DNA of 64,000 nt. Origin: Massilia sp. IC2-477 (lineage in GTDB: Bacteria > Pseudomonadota > Gammaproteobacteria > Burkholderiales > Burkholderiaceae_D). The notes under the pieces were generated by a model. The model was given only the letters and a program-made list of their open reading frames with translations. It had not been told where the DNA came from and did no database searches. The first letter of the stretch is position 1. Each line of letters opens with the position of its first letter. The DNA lies in contig NZ_JAJFEQ010000013.1 in assembly GCF_020707265.1 (NCBI RefSeq), positions 62,001 through 126,000 on the forward strand. Direction: 5' to 3'. A program made the position numbers and the translations under genes. Shown piece by piece: positions 1 to 8,304 of the stretch.

Positions 1-2
1 GC

Positions 3-1604
3 AGGGATTTCGTTCGGCTGGGCGTCAGCGCGGGGATGGTAGCGGGCGCCACGGCCGGGGTGGCGGGAACGGCGGCAGCGGCTGGCGCCACCAGTAAGGC
101 GGCGGGCGGCATCCTGGAGGCCGGCGTCCGTGAACAACAGGCGCAGATGGCGGCCGGCAAGCTGAGCTCGGCCTCGCTCGTGAAGCAATACCTGGCGCGC
201 ATTGCCGCCATCGACAAGGCCGGGCCACGCCTGAACTCCGTCATCGAGACCAATCCGGATGCGCTCAAGATTGCCGCCGACATGGACCGCGAGCGCGCCG
301 CCGGCAAAGTGCGCGGGCCGCTGCACGGCATCCCGGTCCTGCTGAAGGACAATATCGCCACCGCCGACCGCATGAGCACCAGCGCCGGCTCGCTCGCCCT
401 CGACGGCGTACGCGCCGTGAAGGACGCCCACATCGTGACGCTGCTGCGCAATGCCGGCGCCGTCATCATCGGCAAGACCAACCTGTCCGAATGGGCCAAC
501 ATGCGGTCGACCAACTCGGTCAGCGGCTGGAGCGGCCGCGGTGGACAGACGAAAAATCCCTACGCGCTCGACCGCAACACGAGCGGATCCAGTTCGGGCT
601 CGGGCGCAGCTGCGGCCGCCAGCCTGGCAACGCTGACCGTCGGCACCGAGACTGATGGCTCGATCGTTTCGCCGTCCTCGTCCTGCGGCATTGTCGGCAT
701 CAAGCCGACCCTGGGCCTGCTCAGCCGCAGTGGCATCATTCCGATCGCCCATTCGCAGGACACCGCCGGCCCGATGACCCGCAGCGTGGCTGACGCCGCC
801 TTGATGCTGGCCGCGATGGCGGGCCCGGATGCGGACGACAAGGCGACCGCCGACAGCAGGCGCCACATCGGCGACTACGCGGCGGCGCTGCGCACGGATG
901 GCCTGAAGGGCAAGCGCATCGGCGTCGCCCGCAACTTCTTTGGCAGCAATGACGCGGTCGATGCCATCATCGAGCAGGAACTGGCGGTGTTGAAAGCCCA
1001 GGGCGCGATTCTGGTCGACGTGAAAGTGCCGAACGTCGACAAGTACAACGACAGCGAGCTGCAGGTGCTGCTGTATGAATTCGCACCAGGCCTGGCGTCT
1101 TACCTGAAGAACTACGCGCCGCACGCCCCCGTCAAGAACATCGCGGACGTGATTGCCTTCAACGAGAAGAATGCGGCGCGCGAGATGCCTTACTTCAAGC
1201 AGGAGCACCTGATCGCCGCCCAGGCCAAGCCGGGACTGGATGCCAAGGAATACCGCGAGGCCCTGGCCAACGACCTGCGCTACTCGCGCGATGAGGGCAT
1301 TGACCAGGTGCTGAAGGAGCACAAGCTCGACGCGCTGGTGGCGCCGACCGGCGGCCCGGCCTGGCTGACCGACTACATCAACGGCGACCACTACGGCGGC
1401 AGTTTCTCGAGCCCGGCCGCGGTGGCGGGCTATCCGCACGTCACGGTGCCCGCTGGTTATACGCGCGGACTGCCGGTGGGGATCTCGTTCGTCGGCACCG
1501 CCTGGAGCGAAGCCAGCCTGATCGGCATGGCCTATGCCTACGAGCAGGCCTCGCAGCGCCGCCGCCCACCGACCTTCCCGGCGAGCATCAACGTCAAGCT
1601 GTAA
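3..1604 (+). CDS. Amidase-signature family hydrolase, 5' truncated
   Basis: Amide hydrolase of the amidase signature family (Ser-cisSer-Lys triad); the substrate cannot be read from sequence. The reading frame is open to the window edge. Residues before the first ATG at 36 (RDFVRLGVSAG) followed by an Ala/Gly-rich stretch look like the end of a Tat-type signal peptide, so the real start is upstream of the window and the enzyme is probably exported. Counting from the ATG at 36, the likely catalytic Lys is K104 (VLLKDNI), the Gly/Ser-rich signature GSSSGSG lies at 184-190, and the nucleophile is S209 in TETDGSI. The C-terminus (AGYPHVTVPAGY) is typical of the family. The convergent lipoprotein gene ends 6 bases downstream. 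Family assignment is firm, substrate unknown. Confidence 0.9.
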   Translation, partial: RDFVRLGVSAGMVAGATAGVAGTAAAAGATSKAAGGILEAGVREQQAQMAAGKLSSASLVKQYLARIAAIDKAGPRLNSVIETNPDALKIAADMDRERAAGKVRGPLHGIPVLLKDNIATADRMSTSAGSLALDGVRAVKDAHIVTLLRNAGAVIIGKTNLSEWANMRSTNSVSGWSGRGGQTKNPYALDRNTSGSSSGSGAAAAASLATLTVGTETDGSIVSPSSSCGIVGIKPTLGLLSRSGIIPIAHSQDTAGPMTRSVADAALMLAAMAGPDADDKATADSRRHIGDYAAALRTDGLKGKRIGVARNFFGSNDAVDAIIEQELAVLKAQGAILVDVKVPNVDKYNDSELQVLLYEFAPGLASYLKNYAPHAPVKNIADVIAFNEKNAAREMPYFKQEHLIAAQAKPGLDAKEYREALANDLRYSRDEGIDQVLKEHKLDALVAPTGGPAWLTDYINGDHYGGSFSSPAAVAGYPHVTVPAGYTRGLPVGISFVGTAWSEASLIGMAYAYEQASQRRRPPTFPASINVKL

Positions 1605-1610
1605 GCGGGC

Positions 1611-2150
1611 TCAGCGCGACGCTTCGCGCGCGCCCTCGCGCCCGCCGGCGTTCTGGCGCGCCTTGGCGAAGGCCGGCCCCCACAGCGGGTGGCCTTGTTC
1701 GCCGGGCGCGAGGTCGAAGGCCCCGTCCAGGCGCAGGGCCCGCTCAAAGGCCTGGCGGCAGGGCACCGGGCGGTTCGTCACGCAATAGCTGAAGGCCGTG
1801 TACTTGAGGGCGGTGACGCGGTTGCGCACCGAGCCGCCGTTCATGTCGGCCGAGCTCAGGCGCTTGATGGCGGCATTGAATTCGCCCTCATGGTAGAGCG
1901 CGATGCCTTCGCGCAGGGCGATGTCGTCGCGGTCGGATGCCGAACGGTCGGGGCGGGGCGCGGGACGCTCGTAGCGCTCGGCCCGTTCCGCGCGCGGGCG
2001 TGTGCGCTCCTCGGCGCGCGGATGGGACCGCGCGGGTTCGCGCCCGCCGAACAGCGCATCGATCTGCGGCTTGATCTGGGCGCAGCCGCCCAGCAGTACG
2101 GTTGCGGTGAGAAAGCAGGCGCGCAGGATGCGTGGGGCTGGCGGCGTCAT
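1611..2150 (-). CDS. TssQ-like T6SS-associated lipoprotein
   Basis: Predicted outer-membrane or periplasmic lipoprotein of 179 residues. The N-terminus has a short hydrophobic run and a lipobox LGGC with acylated Cys23. A charged Arg/Glu/Pro-rich linker (about residues 35-75) leads to a TPR-like helical region (ALREGIALYHEGEFNAAIKR onward) with two cysteines (YCVTNRPVPC). This layout matches my recollection of the TssQ family, small lipoproteins seen beside a kinase-like gene in Burkholderiales with type VI secretion; the identification is by pattern only. The start ATG overlaps the stop of the upstream kinase-like gene by 4 bases (ATGA), so the two are translationally coupled. No other type VI secretion gene is visible here. 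Confidence 0.6.
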   Translation of the reverse strand: MTPPAPRILRACFLTATVLLGGCAQIKPQIDALFGGREPARSHPRAEERTRPRAERAERYERPAPRPDRSASDRDDIALREGIALYHEGEFNAAIKRLSSADMNGGSVRNRVTALKYTAFSYCVTNRPVPCRQAFERALRLDGAFDLAPGEQGHPLWGPAFAKARQNAGGREGAREASR

Positions 2151-3268
2151 GGCGTCTCCTCTTCGGTAAAGTCCATTTCGATCACGGCGGTGGCGCCTTT
2201 GACGGCGTTCAGCGACACCGTATGCTCGGGGAAGTTCGGGTTGACGATGCGGATCGTGTGCTGGCCCGGCGTCAGCGTCAGGCGCTTCAGCGGCGGGCTG
2301 GCGCCATGGTCGACGCCATCGACCTGCACCATGGCCCAGGGCTTGATCACCAGCTTGTAGGTGGCGCCGGCAGCCGCGGCAGCAGGCTTAACTGGCACAG
2401 CCTGGACCGGGGCCTGGGCTGGCGCAGCAGGGGCGGCAGCGGTCGGGGCCGGCACCATGTCGGCGGGCAGTCCGGGTGGGAGAGCGGCAGCTGCGGCTGC
2501 TTCGGCCGGCGCCGGCGTCGCCACCGTCGCGGCTTCAGGCACAGCGGCAGGCGTTTCCGTGACGGCCGGTGTGTCGCCCGGCAGCGCCAGCGTCACCGTG
2601 TCGCGCGAGTCGGCCTGGTGCAGCAGGGCGAACAGGGCGCCGAGGGCGCCCAGCAGCACCGTCGCGGCGGCGATCAGGAGCAGCCAGCGCCGCAGTCCGC
2701 CGGGTTCGGCGAGAGGCGCGGGATCCTTCAGGAAGGATACGGCCGGCTCGGGCGGCACAGTAGAGGCCGGGGCCTGGGCTGGAGCCGGGATGGCCGGGCC
2801 CAGCGGCACGATGCCGAGCAGGTTGCGCAATTGTTCGATGGTATGCGGGCGCTGTTGCGGATCCGTGGCCAGGCAGCGGTCGACGGCCTGCATGAAGGAG
2901 TCGCTGTAGTCGCCAGGCAGGCCCAGGCTACGGCCGGCGAGCGGCGCGGCCGGCGGGAATTCCCGGGTGATGGCGTAATGGACCACCGCGGCGAGGTCGT
3001 GCAGGTCGCCGGCTTCGGACCAGGCCGCGCTCACGTCCTGGGTCGGCAGCAGCATCGGGTCGCCGGAATCGAGGATCAGGATGGTGTCGGGACTGATCGG
3101 GCGATGCGGCATTTGCATCGCGTATTGCAGTTCGAGCGACTGCAGGATCTGGCGGAAGATGCGCCGGCACCAGACCTCGTTGACAAGTTCCTGGTTGAAC
3201 TCGACCACCTCGCGCACGGTCCGGCCGTCGGTCTGCTGTTGCTGGGTTACGGGAGTGCTGGTCATCAT
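2147..3268 (-). CDS. Membrane-anchored pseudokinase-like protein with C-terminal PEGA domain
   Basis: A 373-residue protein when started at the MMTSTP methionine; an in-frame start 24 codons upstream (3340) is possible but adds an atypical leader. Residues 25-160 resemble the C-lobe of a Ser/Thr kinase (VWCRRIFRQILQSLELQYA, then CLATDPQQRPHTIEQLRNLL). The catalytic loop HRD is replaced by HRP (residues 55-57), no DFG is visible, and the ATP-binding N-lobe is absent, so catalysis is unlikely. One transmembrane helix (about 182-206) follows a Pro/Ala linker. A second long Pro/Ala linker leads to a PEGA-like beta domain (about 293-369; VQVDGVDHGASPPLKRL). It is coupled to the TssQ-like lipoprotein, suggesting a shared envelope role, perhaps sensing for type VI secretion. 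Confidence 0.7.
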   Translation of the reverse strand: MMTSTPVTQQQQTDGRTVREVVEFNQELVNEVWCRRIFRQILQSLELQYAMQMPHRPISPDTILILDSGDPMLLPTQDVSAAWSEAGDLHDLAAVVHYAITREFPPAAPLAGRSLGLPGDYSDSFMQAVDRCLATDPQQRPHTIEQLRNLLGIVPLGPAIPAPAQAPASTVPPEPAVSFLKDPAPLAEPGGLRRWLLLIAAATVLLGALGALFALLHQADSRDTVTLALPGDTPAVTETPAAVPEAATVATPAPAEAAAAAALPPGLPADMVPAPTAAAPAAPAQAPVQAVPVKPAAAAAGATYKLVIKPWAMVQVDGVDHGASPPLKRLTLTPGQHTIRIVNPNFPEHTVSLNAVKGATAVIEMDFTEEETP

Positions 3269-3424
3269 GGCGTCAAGCCGCGCCCCGACCCGCAGGGTAT
3301 GCCCGAAACGTGTCCCGGCGCGGTATTTGTATTTTGACAAATAATGCCAGATTTGCAGCGGCGGTGGTGCTGCTGAGCCAACCGTGCGCGGCTGTTACAA
3401 CTCGGTTACAAACAGCCGTCCGGC

Positions 3425-4834
3425 TCAGACTTCGATGAAGCGCATCTTGAAGTAACGGCCCTTGATGGCGCCGAATTCCGGGCCGGGGGCCTGGCGGTCA
3501 TTCAGCTTCGCTACCGCGGCCTGGGCCACGTGGCGATCCAGCGCCACATAGCTGGCGAACTCGCCGACGCTGATCTTGCCCACCTGTTCCTTGGACAGGC
3601 CGGCGTCGCCGGTGAGGGCGCCGAGGATGTCGCCCGGGCGCAGCTTGGCCTTCTTGCCGCCGGCGATGTGCAGGGTCAGCATCGGCGCCGGGGCGCCTGC
3701 TTCCTGGTGTTCGCCCAGCTCGTCGAGCCCGTGCCAGCTTGCCGGCGCGTCCTGGTATTCCTCGATCAGGCGCACCCATTTCTTTTCGTTCGGGGCGCAC
3801 AAGGTCAGGGCCAGGCCTGCTTCATCGCCGCGGCCGGTGCGGCCGATGCGGTGCACGTGCACTTCCGGATCCTTCGACACGTCCGCATTGATCACGGTGT
3901 CGAGGTTGGCGATGTCGAGGCCGCGCGCGGCGACGTCGGTGGCCACCAGCACCGAGCAGCTGCGGTTGGCAAACAGGATCAAAATCTCGTCGCGTTCCCA
4001 CTGTTCGAGCTCGCCGTACAGGGCCAGCGCCGAGAAGCCATGCTCGCGCAGGGTGTCGGCCAGTTCGCGGCAATGCGCCTTGGTATTGCAGAAGGCGAGG
4101 GTGGAGACCGGCTGGTAGTGCTTCAGCAGGCGCGCCACCGCGTCGTCACGGCCTTCGAAGCCGATCTCGTAGAAGCGCTGCTCGATCTTTTCCGCGCTGT
4201 GCTGGCTTTCGACCGCCACTTCCAGCGGTTCGTGCAGGAAGCCGGCGGTGGCGAAGCGGATGTCATCCGGATAGGTGGCCGAGAACAGCAGGGTCTGGCG
4301 GCGCTGCGGGCAGGCGCTGACGATGCCGGCGATCTCGTCGTAGAAACCCATGTCGGTCATGCGGTCGGCTTCGTCCAACACCAGGGTCTGGACCTTCGAG
4401 AGGTCGAGGGTGTTGCGGCCCAGGTGGTCGCGGATGCGCCCCGGGGTGCCGACCACGATGTGGGCGCCGTGCTCGAGCGAAGCGATCTGGGGACGCATGG
4501 CCACGCCGCCGGTCAGGGTCAGGATCTTGACGTTGCCCACGCCGCGCGCCAGGCGCCGCAGTTCACCCGCGACCTGGTCGGCCAGCTCGCGGGTCGGGCA
4601 CAGCACCAGGCCCTGCACCGCAAACCAGGCGGGATTGAGCTTGTGCAGCACGCCGATGCCGAAGGCCGCGGTCTTGCCGCTGCCGGTCTTGGCCTGGGCG
4701 ATCAGGTCGCGTCCTTCGAGCACCGCTGGCAGCGATTCGGCCTGGATCGGCGTCATCTGGTGGTAGCCGAGGGTGGCCAGGTTGGCGAGGAAGCGCGGCG
4801 CGAGCGGCAGCGAGGTGAAGGGTTGCGTAGTCAT
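3425..4834 (-). CDS. dbpA: ATP-dependent RNA helicase DbpA
   Basis: DEAD-box RNA helicase that, in the family, acts on 23S rRNA hairpin 92 during 50S assembly. The 469-residue protein has the Q motif (TPIQAESLP), Walker A AKTGSGKT, motif Ib GTPGR, DEAD box VLDEADRM, motif III SAT, and motif VI HRIGRTGR. The last 75 residues (from GDAGLSKEQVGKISVGEF to IKGRYFKMRFIEV) match the DbpA C-terminal RRM-like rRNA-binding domain, which separates DbpA from other DEAD proteins. I chose the ATG at 4834 rather than the in-frame TTG at 4849. The gene is monocistronic, with a small unknown gene upstream on the same strand. Confidence 0.93.
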   Translation of the reverse strand: MTTQPFTSLPLAPRFLANLATLGYHQMTPIQAESLPAVLEGRDLIAQAKTGSGKTAAFGIGVLHKLNPAWFAVQGLVLCPTRELADQVAGELRRLARGVGNVKILTLTGGVAMRPQIASLEHGAHIVVGTPGRIRDHLGRNTLDLSKVQTLVLDEADRMTDMGFYDEIAGIVSACPQRRQTLLFSATYPDDIRFATAGFLHEPLEVAVESQHSAEKIEQRFYEIGFEGRDDAVARLLKHYQPVSTLAFCNTKAHCRELADTLREHGFSALALYGELEQWERDEILILFANRSCSVLVATDVAARGLDIANLDTVINADVSKDPEVHVHRIGRTGRGDEAGLALTLCAPNEKKWVRLIEEYQDAPASWHGLDELGEHQEAGAPAPMLTLHIAGGKKAKLRPGDILGALTGDAGLSKEQVGKISVGEFASYVALDRHVAQAAVAKLNDRQAPGPEFGAIKGRYFKMRFIEV

Positions 4835-4880
4835 GGTAGTCCGAGCCAAAGGGTGGCCACAGTGTGGCCAGATAGCCGGA

Positions 4881-5120
4881 CTAGGTCGGGGCCGGCGCCC
4901 AGACCGGCAGGCCGGTCAGGTCAAGCGAATCGTCGCGGCGCCAGACAGGCAGGCCGCTCGTATCGGTTTCTTCCAGCAGCTGGAGCTGTTCCTGCTTCAG
5001 GGAGGCACGACGGGGACGCGGACGCGCTTGACTACGCGCCGGCTCGACAACGGAAACGGGCGGCTCGGCCGGTTCGAAACCGGGCAGATCGATCGTTGCG
5101 TTGTCTTTCTTGTCTCTCAT
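4881..5120 (-). CDS. Small hypothetical protein with repeated GLPVW motif
   Basis: A 79-residue soluble protein that I do not recognise. It begins MRDKKDNATIDLPGF, has a basic Arg-rich middle (residues about 35-48), a short helical segment (LKQEQLQLLEETD), and ends with two copies of a short motif, SGLPVWRRDD and TGLPVWAPAP. Codon use is G/C-rich at third positions like its neighbours, which supports a real gene. An in-frame TTG at 5135 is an alternative start. It lies between the initiator tRNA and dbpA, all on the minus strand. Function unknown. Confidence 0.55.
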   Translation of the reverse strand: MRDKKDNATIDLPGFEPAEPPVSVVEPARSQARPRPRRASLKQEQLQLLEETDTSGLPVWRRDDSLDLTGLPVWAPAPT

Positions 5121-5180
5121 CAGCTCACTGCGCAAAGCTCACGCTGCCTGTGCTGCCGCAGCATTTGCTGCCGCAGAAAA

Positions 5181-5213
5181 CAAAAGCCCGGCTACGAGAG
5201 TCGGGCTTTTGTG
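5181..5213 (-). terminator. Rho-independent terminator after tRNA-fMet
   Basis: A perfect inverted repeat, ACAAAAGCCCG ... CGGGCTTTTGT (stems 5181-5191 and 5203-5213), lies just past the 3' end of the tRNA on its strand and is followed there by a T-rich run. The arrangement fits intrinsic termination of the tRNA-fMet transcript. Confidence 0.8.
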
Positions 5214-5220
5214 CGGTATT

Positions 5221-5297
5221 TGGTTGCGGGGACAGGATTTGAACCTGTGACCTTCGGGTTATGAGCCCGACGAGCTGCCAGACTGCTCCACCCCGCG
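5221..5297 (-). tRNA. Initiator tRNA-fMet (CAT)
   Basis: A 77-nt cloverleaf on the minus strand with encoded CCA at the 3' end. It has the initiator hallmarks: an unpaired C1-A72 at the top of the acceptor stem (5' CGCGGGG against CCCCGCA), three consecutive G-C pairs in the anticodon stem (GGG CTCATAA CCC), and anticodon CAT. This separates it from elongator tRNA-Met and from tRNA-Ile2. Confidence 0.95.
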
Positions 5298-5375
5298 TCT
5301 GAGAAAAAGATTATAGCGCGAACCAAGCGCCGGCGCAATCGATGATTTTTCCAGACGGGCAATGCTTGAGCTAAC

Positions 5376-6518
5376 TCAAGCCTTTGCCCGCAGGCGCCAC
5401 AACGAGGTTACTTCACGCGAGCGCGCCGCATGCAGCGGGTCGTCCGGATCGCTGGCCTTGCCGTGCGTGGGGCGCACATCGTGCCGCGCGACGACCTCCA
5501 GCCCGGCGGCATCGATCCAGCCCAGCAGTTGCGCGCGCGGGCGCAGGCCGAGGTGCTCGGCCAGGTCGGACAGCACCAGCCAGCCTTCGCCGCCCGGCTC
5601 CATATGGGCCGCAAGGCCATTCAGGAAACCCTTGAGCATGCGGCTGTCCGGATCGTAGATCGCGTACTCGATGGCCGAGCTGGGCTTGCCCGGCAGCCAG
5701 GGCGGATTGCAGACCACCAGCGGCGCGCGGCCGTCCGGGAACAGGTCGGCCTGGATCACCTCGACCTGGCTTGATAAGCCGAGGCGGGAGATGTTCTCGC
5801 GTGCACAGCCGAGCGCACGGGCATCCATGTCGGTCGCCAGCACCCGTTCGATGCCGCGCCGCGCCAGCACCGCCGACAGCACGCCGGTACCGGCACCGAT
5901 GTCGAAGGCCAGCTTCGTCCCCGGCGGCAAGGGCGCCTGGGCGACCAGCTCGACGTATTCGCCGCGCACCGGCGAGAACACGCCGTACCAGGGGTGGATG
6001 TGGGCGTCGAGTGCGGGAATGCGCACGCCCTTGCGGCGCCACTCGTGGGCGCCGATCACGCCCAGCAGTTCGCGTAGGGATGCGACGTAAGGGCTGTCCG
6101 CAGCGCCGTAGGCTTCGTTGCAGGCGTCAAGCACGTCGGGCGCGCGGCGTAGCGGGATCACATGGCCGGCCTCGAAGGGAATCAGGAGCATGGCGAGCGT
6201 GCGCGCGCGCTGCAGCTGCTGCAGGCGGTGACGGTGGAACAGCTCGGTCGGCGTCGGCTGCTGCTTGCCAGGCTTGGCGCGGCGCGCGCGATCGCTCTTG
6301 TGGTCGACCCGGCGCACCAGGGCGTTCAGCAGCTGGCGCGCGTTCTGGAAGTCGCCGCGCCACAACAGGGCGGTACCGTCCAGCGCCAGGCGGTAGGCGG
6401 CGTCGGCCGTCATGGCGTCGTCGGCGAGCACCACCTTCTTCGGCGCCGGCCAGCCGCTCTCCGAGCGCCACTGCGCGCTGCGCTCGGCGCCACCCTCGAG
6501 CCAGGTGATCTCGCTCAT
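5376..6518 (-). CDS. Class I SAM-dependent methyltransferase
   Basis: A 380-residue protein with an N-terminal unknown domain (1-180; includes LLWRGDFQNARQLLNAL and a basic linker RRAKPGKQQ) and a C-terminal Rossmann methyltransferase domain. Motif I is FDIGAGTGVLSAVLARRG (about 215-232), motif II ends ATDMD, and motif IV is VVCNPPWLPG. The NPPW tetrapeptide is typical of enzymes that methylate a planar nitrogen in protein Gln or nucleic acid bases (PrmC, RlmG and HemK-like groups), so a ribosome- or translation-linked target is likely but unproven. The start ATG (6516-6518) lies 10 bases downstream of the small Cys-rich gene, implying an operon. Confidence 0.85.
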   Translation of the reverse strand: MSEITWLEGGAERSAQWRSESGWPAPKKVVLADDAMTADAAYRLALDGTALLWRGDFQNARQLLNALVRRVDHKSDRARRAKPGKQQPTPTELFHRHRLQQLQRARTLAMLLIPFEAGHVIPLRRAPDVLDACNEAYGAADSPYVASLRELLGVIGAHEWRRKGVRIPALDAHIHPWYGVFSPVRGEYVELVAQAPLPPGTKLAFDIGAGTGVLSAVLARRGIERVLATDMDARALGCARENISRLGLSSQVEVIQADLFPDGRAPLVVCNPPWLPGKPSSAIEYAIYDPDSRMLKGFLNGLAAHMEPGGEGWLVLSDLAEHLGLRPRAQLLGWIDAAGLEVVARHDVRPTHGKASDPDDPLHAARSREVTSLWRLRAKA

Positions 6519-6528
6519 GCCTGGCCGA

Positions 6529-6738
6529 TCAGTGATGGTGATGCCAGTTGCCGTCGGCCGATTCGAGATAGGACTTCACTGCGTCCGGGCTGCCGGTAGC
6601 GTGGCGCTTGGGCTCGCCGCACTCGCAGACGCCCAGGTAGGGCTGGATGTGCGAGCAGGCCGAGACCTTCTGCAGGGTGACCTTGACCGGTTTGGCGCAT
6701 TTGGCGCATTTGAAGGTGAGGAAGCGGGCTGGTTTCAT
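6529..6738 (-). CDS. Small Cys-rich (zinc-ribbon-like) protein
   Basis: A 69-residue protein starting MKPARFLTFKCAKCAKP. It contains a CxxC pair near the N-terminus (KCAKCAK) and a second cysteine cluster (VCECGEPKRH), a spacing compatible with a zinc ribbon, and it ends in four consecutive histidines (NWHHHH), which could also bind metal. I chose the ATG at 6738 rather than an in-frame start 13 codons upstream because the Cys-rich fold begins there. It is 10 bases upstream of the methyltransferase gene. Function unknown; it may bind nucleic acid. Confidence 0.65.
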   Translation of the reverse strand: MKPARFLTFKCAKCAKPVKVTLQKVSACSHIQPYLGVCECGEPKRHATGSPDAVKSYLESADGNWHHHH

Positions 6739-6893
6739 GGTGGTTGAGCGAATGCGTGCAAAGGGCGCATTGTACAAGGGAGATCGATGCCTGTCGAAAG
6801 GGCGAGACCAAGCGATCTGTCGAGCTTATGACCGTCTACTTCTGGCTGGTTGAAGATCTATTGTCGCGTCCGCTATCGAGCCATTGCGGACCT

Positions 6894-7430
6894 TTATGCA
6901 GAAGGCGTCGACCGCTTGAGATGCCATATCCGCCCTGTCAACACGGAAAAGTAGATGCCCGACAATAGAAAGCAAACAAGCAACCAAGAGGCGACCGCGT
7001 TATCAGAGCGGTACCCTTCCTTCGAATCTGCGACTGTTCGTACCGGTCTGTCATCGACGGATAGTTGCCACACATCGTAGTACGCCTCAGAGCGGAACCT
7101 CGACATGCGTGGCTCCGGATTGAACAACAGAGCAATTTCTTTGTTTTCGGCTGTCGTGAGAGCCGATTTCACAAGGTCGTACCCTTTGGCCTTCGTCGGA
7201 TAATCGAAGATTTCTGCTCGACCATAAAGCCGAAACTTTATCCCATATCTATGCGGTGTGATGCTTGCTAGAGGTCCACGCGCCTCGCGCAGTTCCGACA
7301 CAAGCGGGATGCCGGCACTGTGATCCAGCGCAGGCGCCCATGTTCCCGCAGCCAGCGCGAAGCTGAGCGCGGCGAAAGCTGCAAGCTTGGCAGGGCTGTA
7401 GCTGCGAGGGACCACGAAGAATCGACTCAT
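6894..7430 (-). CDS. Hypothetical membrane protein with two TM helices
   Basis: A 178-residue protein (ATG at 7430; an in-frame TTG three codons upstream is an alternative). One hydrophobic helix lies near the N-terminus (LAAFAALSFALAAGTWAPAL, residues about 14-33) and another near the C-terminus (SWLLVCFLLSGIYFSVL, about 148-164). The roughly 110 residues between them would be periplasmic and mixed alpha/beta (FRLYGRAEIFDYPTKAKGYD). I recognise no family. Its DNA is visibly less GC-rich than the neighbouring housekeeping genes. Confidence 0.6.
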   Translation of the reverse strand: MSRFFVVPRSYSPAKLAAFAALSFALAAGTWAPALDHSAGIPLVSELREARGPLASITPHRYGIKFRLYGRAEIFDYPTKAKGYDLVKSALTTAENKEIALLFNPEPRMSRFRSEAYYDVWQLSVDDRPVRTVADSKEGYRSDNAVASWLLVCFLLSGIYFSVLTGRIWHLKRSTPSA

Positions 7431-7548
7431 GAGGGGCAACTAAGTAAAGTGGAAACGATAGTCCGCTCCTGGCCGAACCCGGCCGTTCGCAGGTCTCAGT
7501 GTACGGCCGGTTTTGCTCTACTGACAAGTAAGGTCTTGAGAGACGTAC

Positions 7549-8170
7549 TTAGCGGCTTGGCACCAAGTGGTTCGCCGGGAAGCGGTAATGCCCGGTGATC
7601 GGATAGGCAAACAGGCGGTCTTCCAACCGTGTACCGGCACCGATATTGTGAATGACGAGCGGCACCCCGGCCGGTGTGCGGATGTCGGCCACCAGACCGA
7701 TGTGCGGCAAGCCCGGCGGCAGCATCCAGGTCACGATATCGCCCGGCCTGTAATCCGTTGCCAGCCTGCTGATCGGGCAGCGACTGGCCATGGCGCGTGA
7801 AAAACGTGGCCAGGTTCGGCACCCTGCGGTGGTCGATGTTCGGGTCGGGGCGCTTGAGTCCCCAATGGGCAGGATAAGCCTTCCAGGCGGCTTTGATGTC
7901 GCGATGGACGAGTTCCTGCAAGTCGATCCCGACGCGCCGGTAGGCGCGCACGATGACATCGGTGCACACGCCACGGTCTGCCGGGACGTCGCCGTTCGGA
8001 TAAGCCAGCTGCTGGTAGGTGGCGTCGTACAGGAGGGTGACGCCGATCTGTTCTTTCGCTGCAGCGACCACGTCCGGTGCAGGACCGGCGAGCGCAGGCA
8101 AGGCCGGGATGCAGCACAGCGTAGCGAAAACGAGCGGAACTGATTGAAGGAGGGTGGGGCTTGAACGCAT
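7549..8170 (-). pseudogene. DUF1287 (YijF-like) exported protein, frameshifted
   Basis: The N-terminal part starts at ATG 8170 with a signal peptide (SVPLVFATLCCIPALPALA) and continues through VCTDVIVRAYRRVGIDLQEL and VPNLATFFTRHGQSLP, typical of DUF1287 proteins. The rest of the family, DYRPGDIVTWMLPPGLPHIG to NHLVPSR and the TAA at 7549-7551, is in another frame. The switch must occur within about 7750-7790, consistent with a single-base insertion or deletion. DUF1287 resembles NlpC/P60-like cysteine hydrolases; the Cys of GVCTD and the His of LPHIG are both kept but in different frames. Either the gene is freshly broken or the assembly has an indel. Confidence 0.75.
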
Positions 8171-8304
8171 GGCAGTCTCCGGCGATGCTAGGACGCCAGC
8201 ATGCATGGTCGCGTCCGCTGAATGTTGACCATGCTCACGTGCGACCCAGCTTCGCATCGCATGGTACGGCCGGCCGGGCCCGGCGCCCGGCATCCCAGTC
8301 TCGA

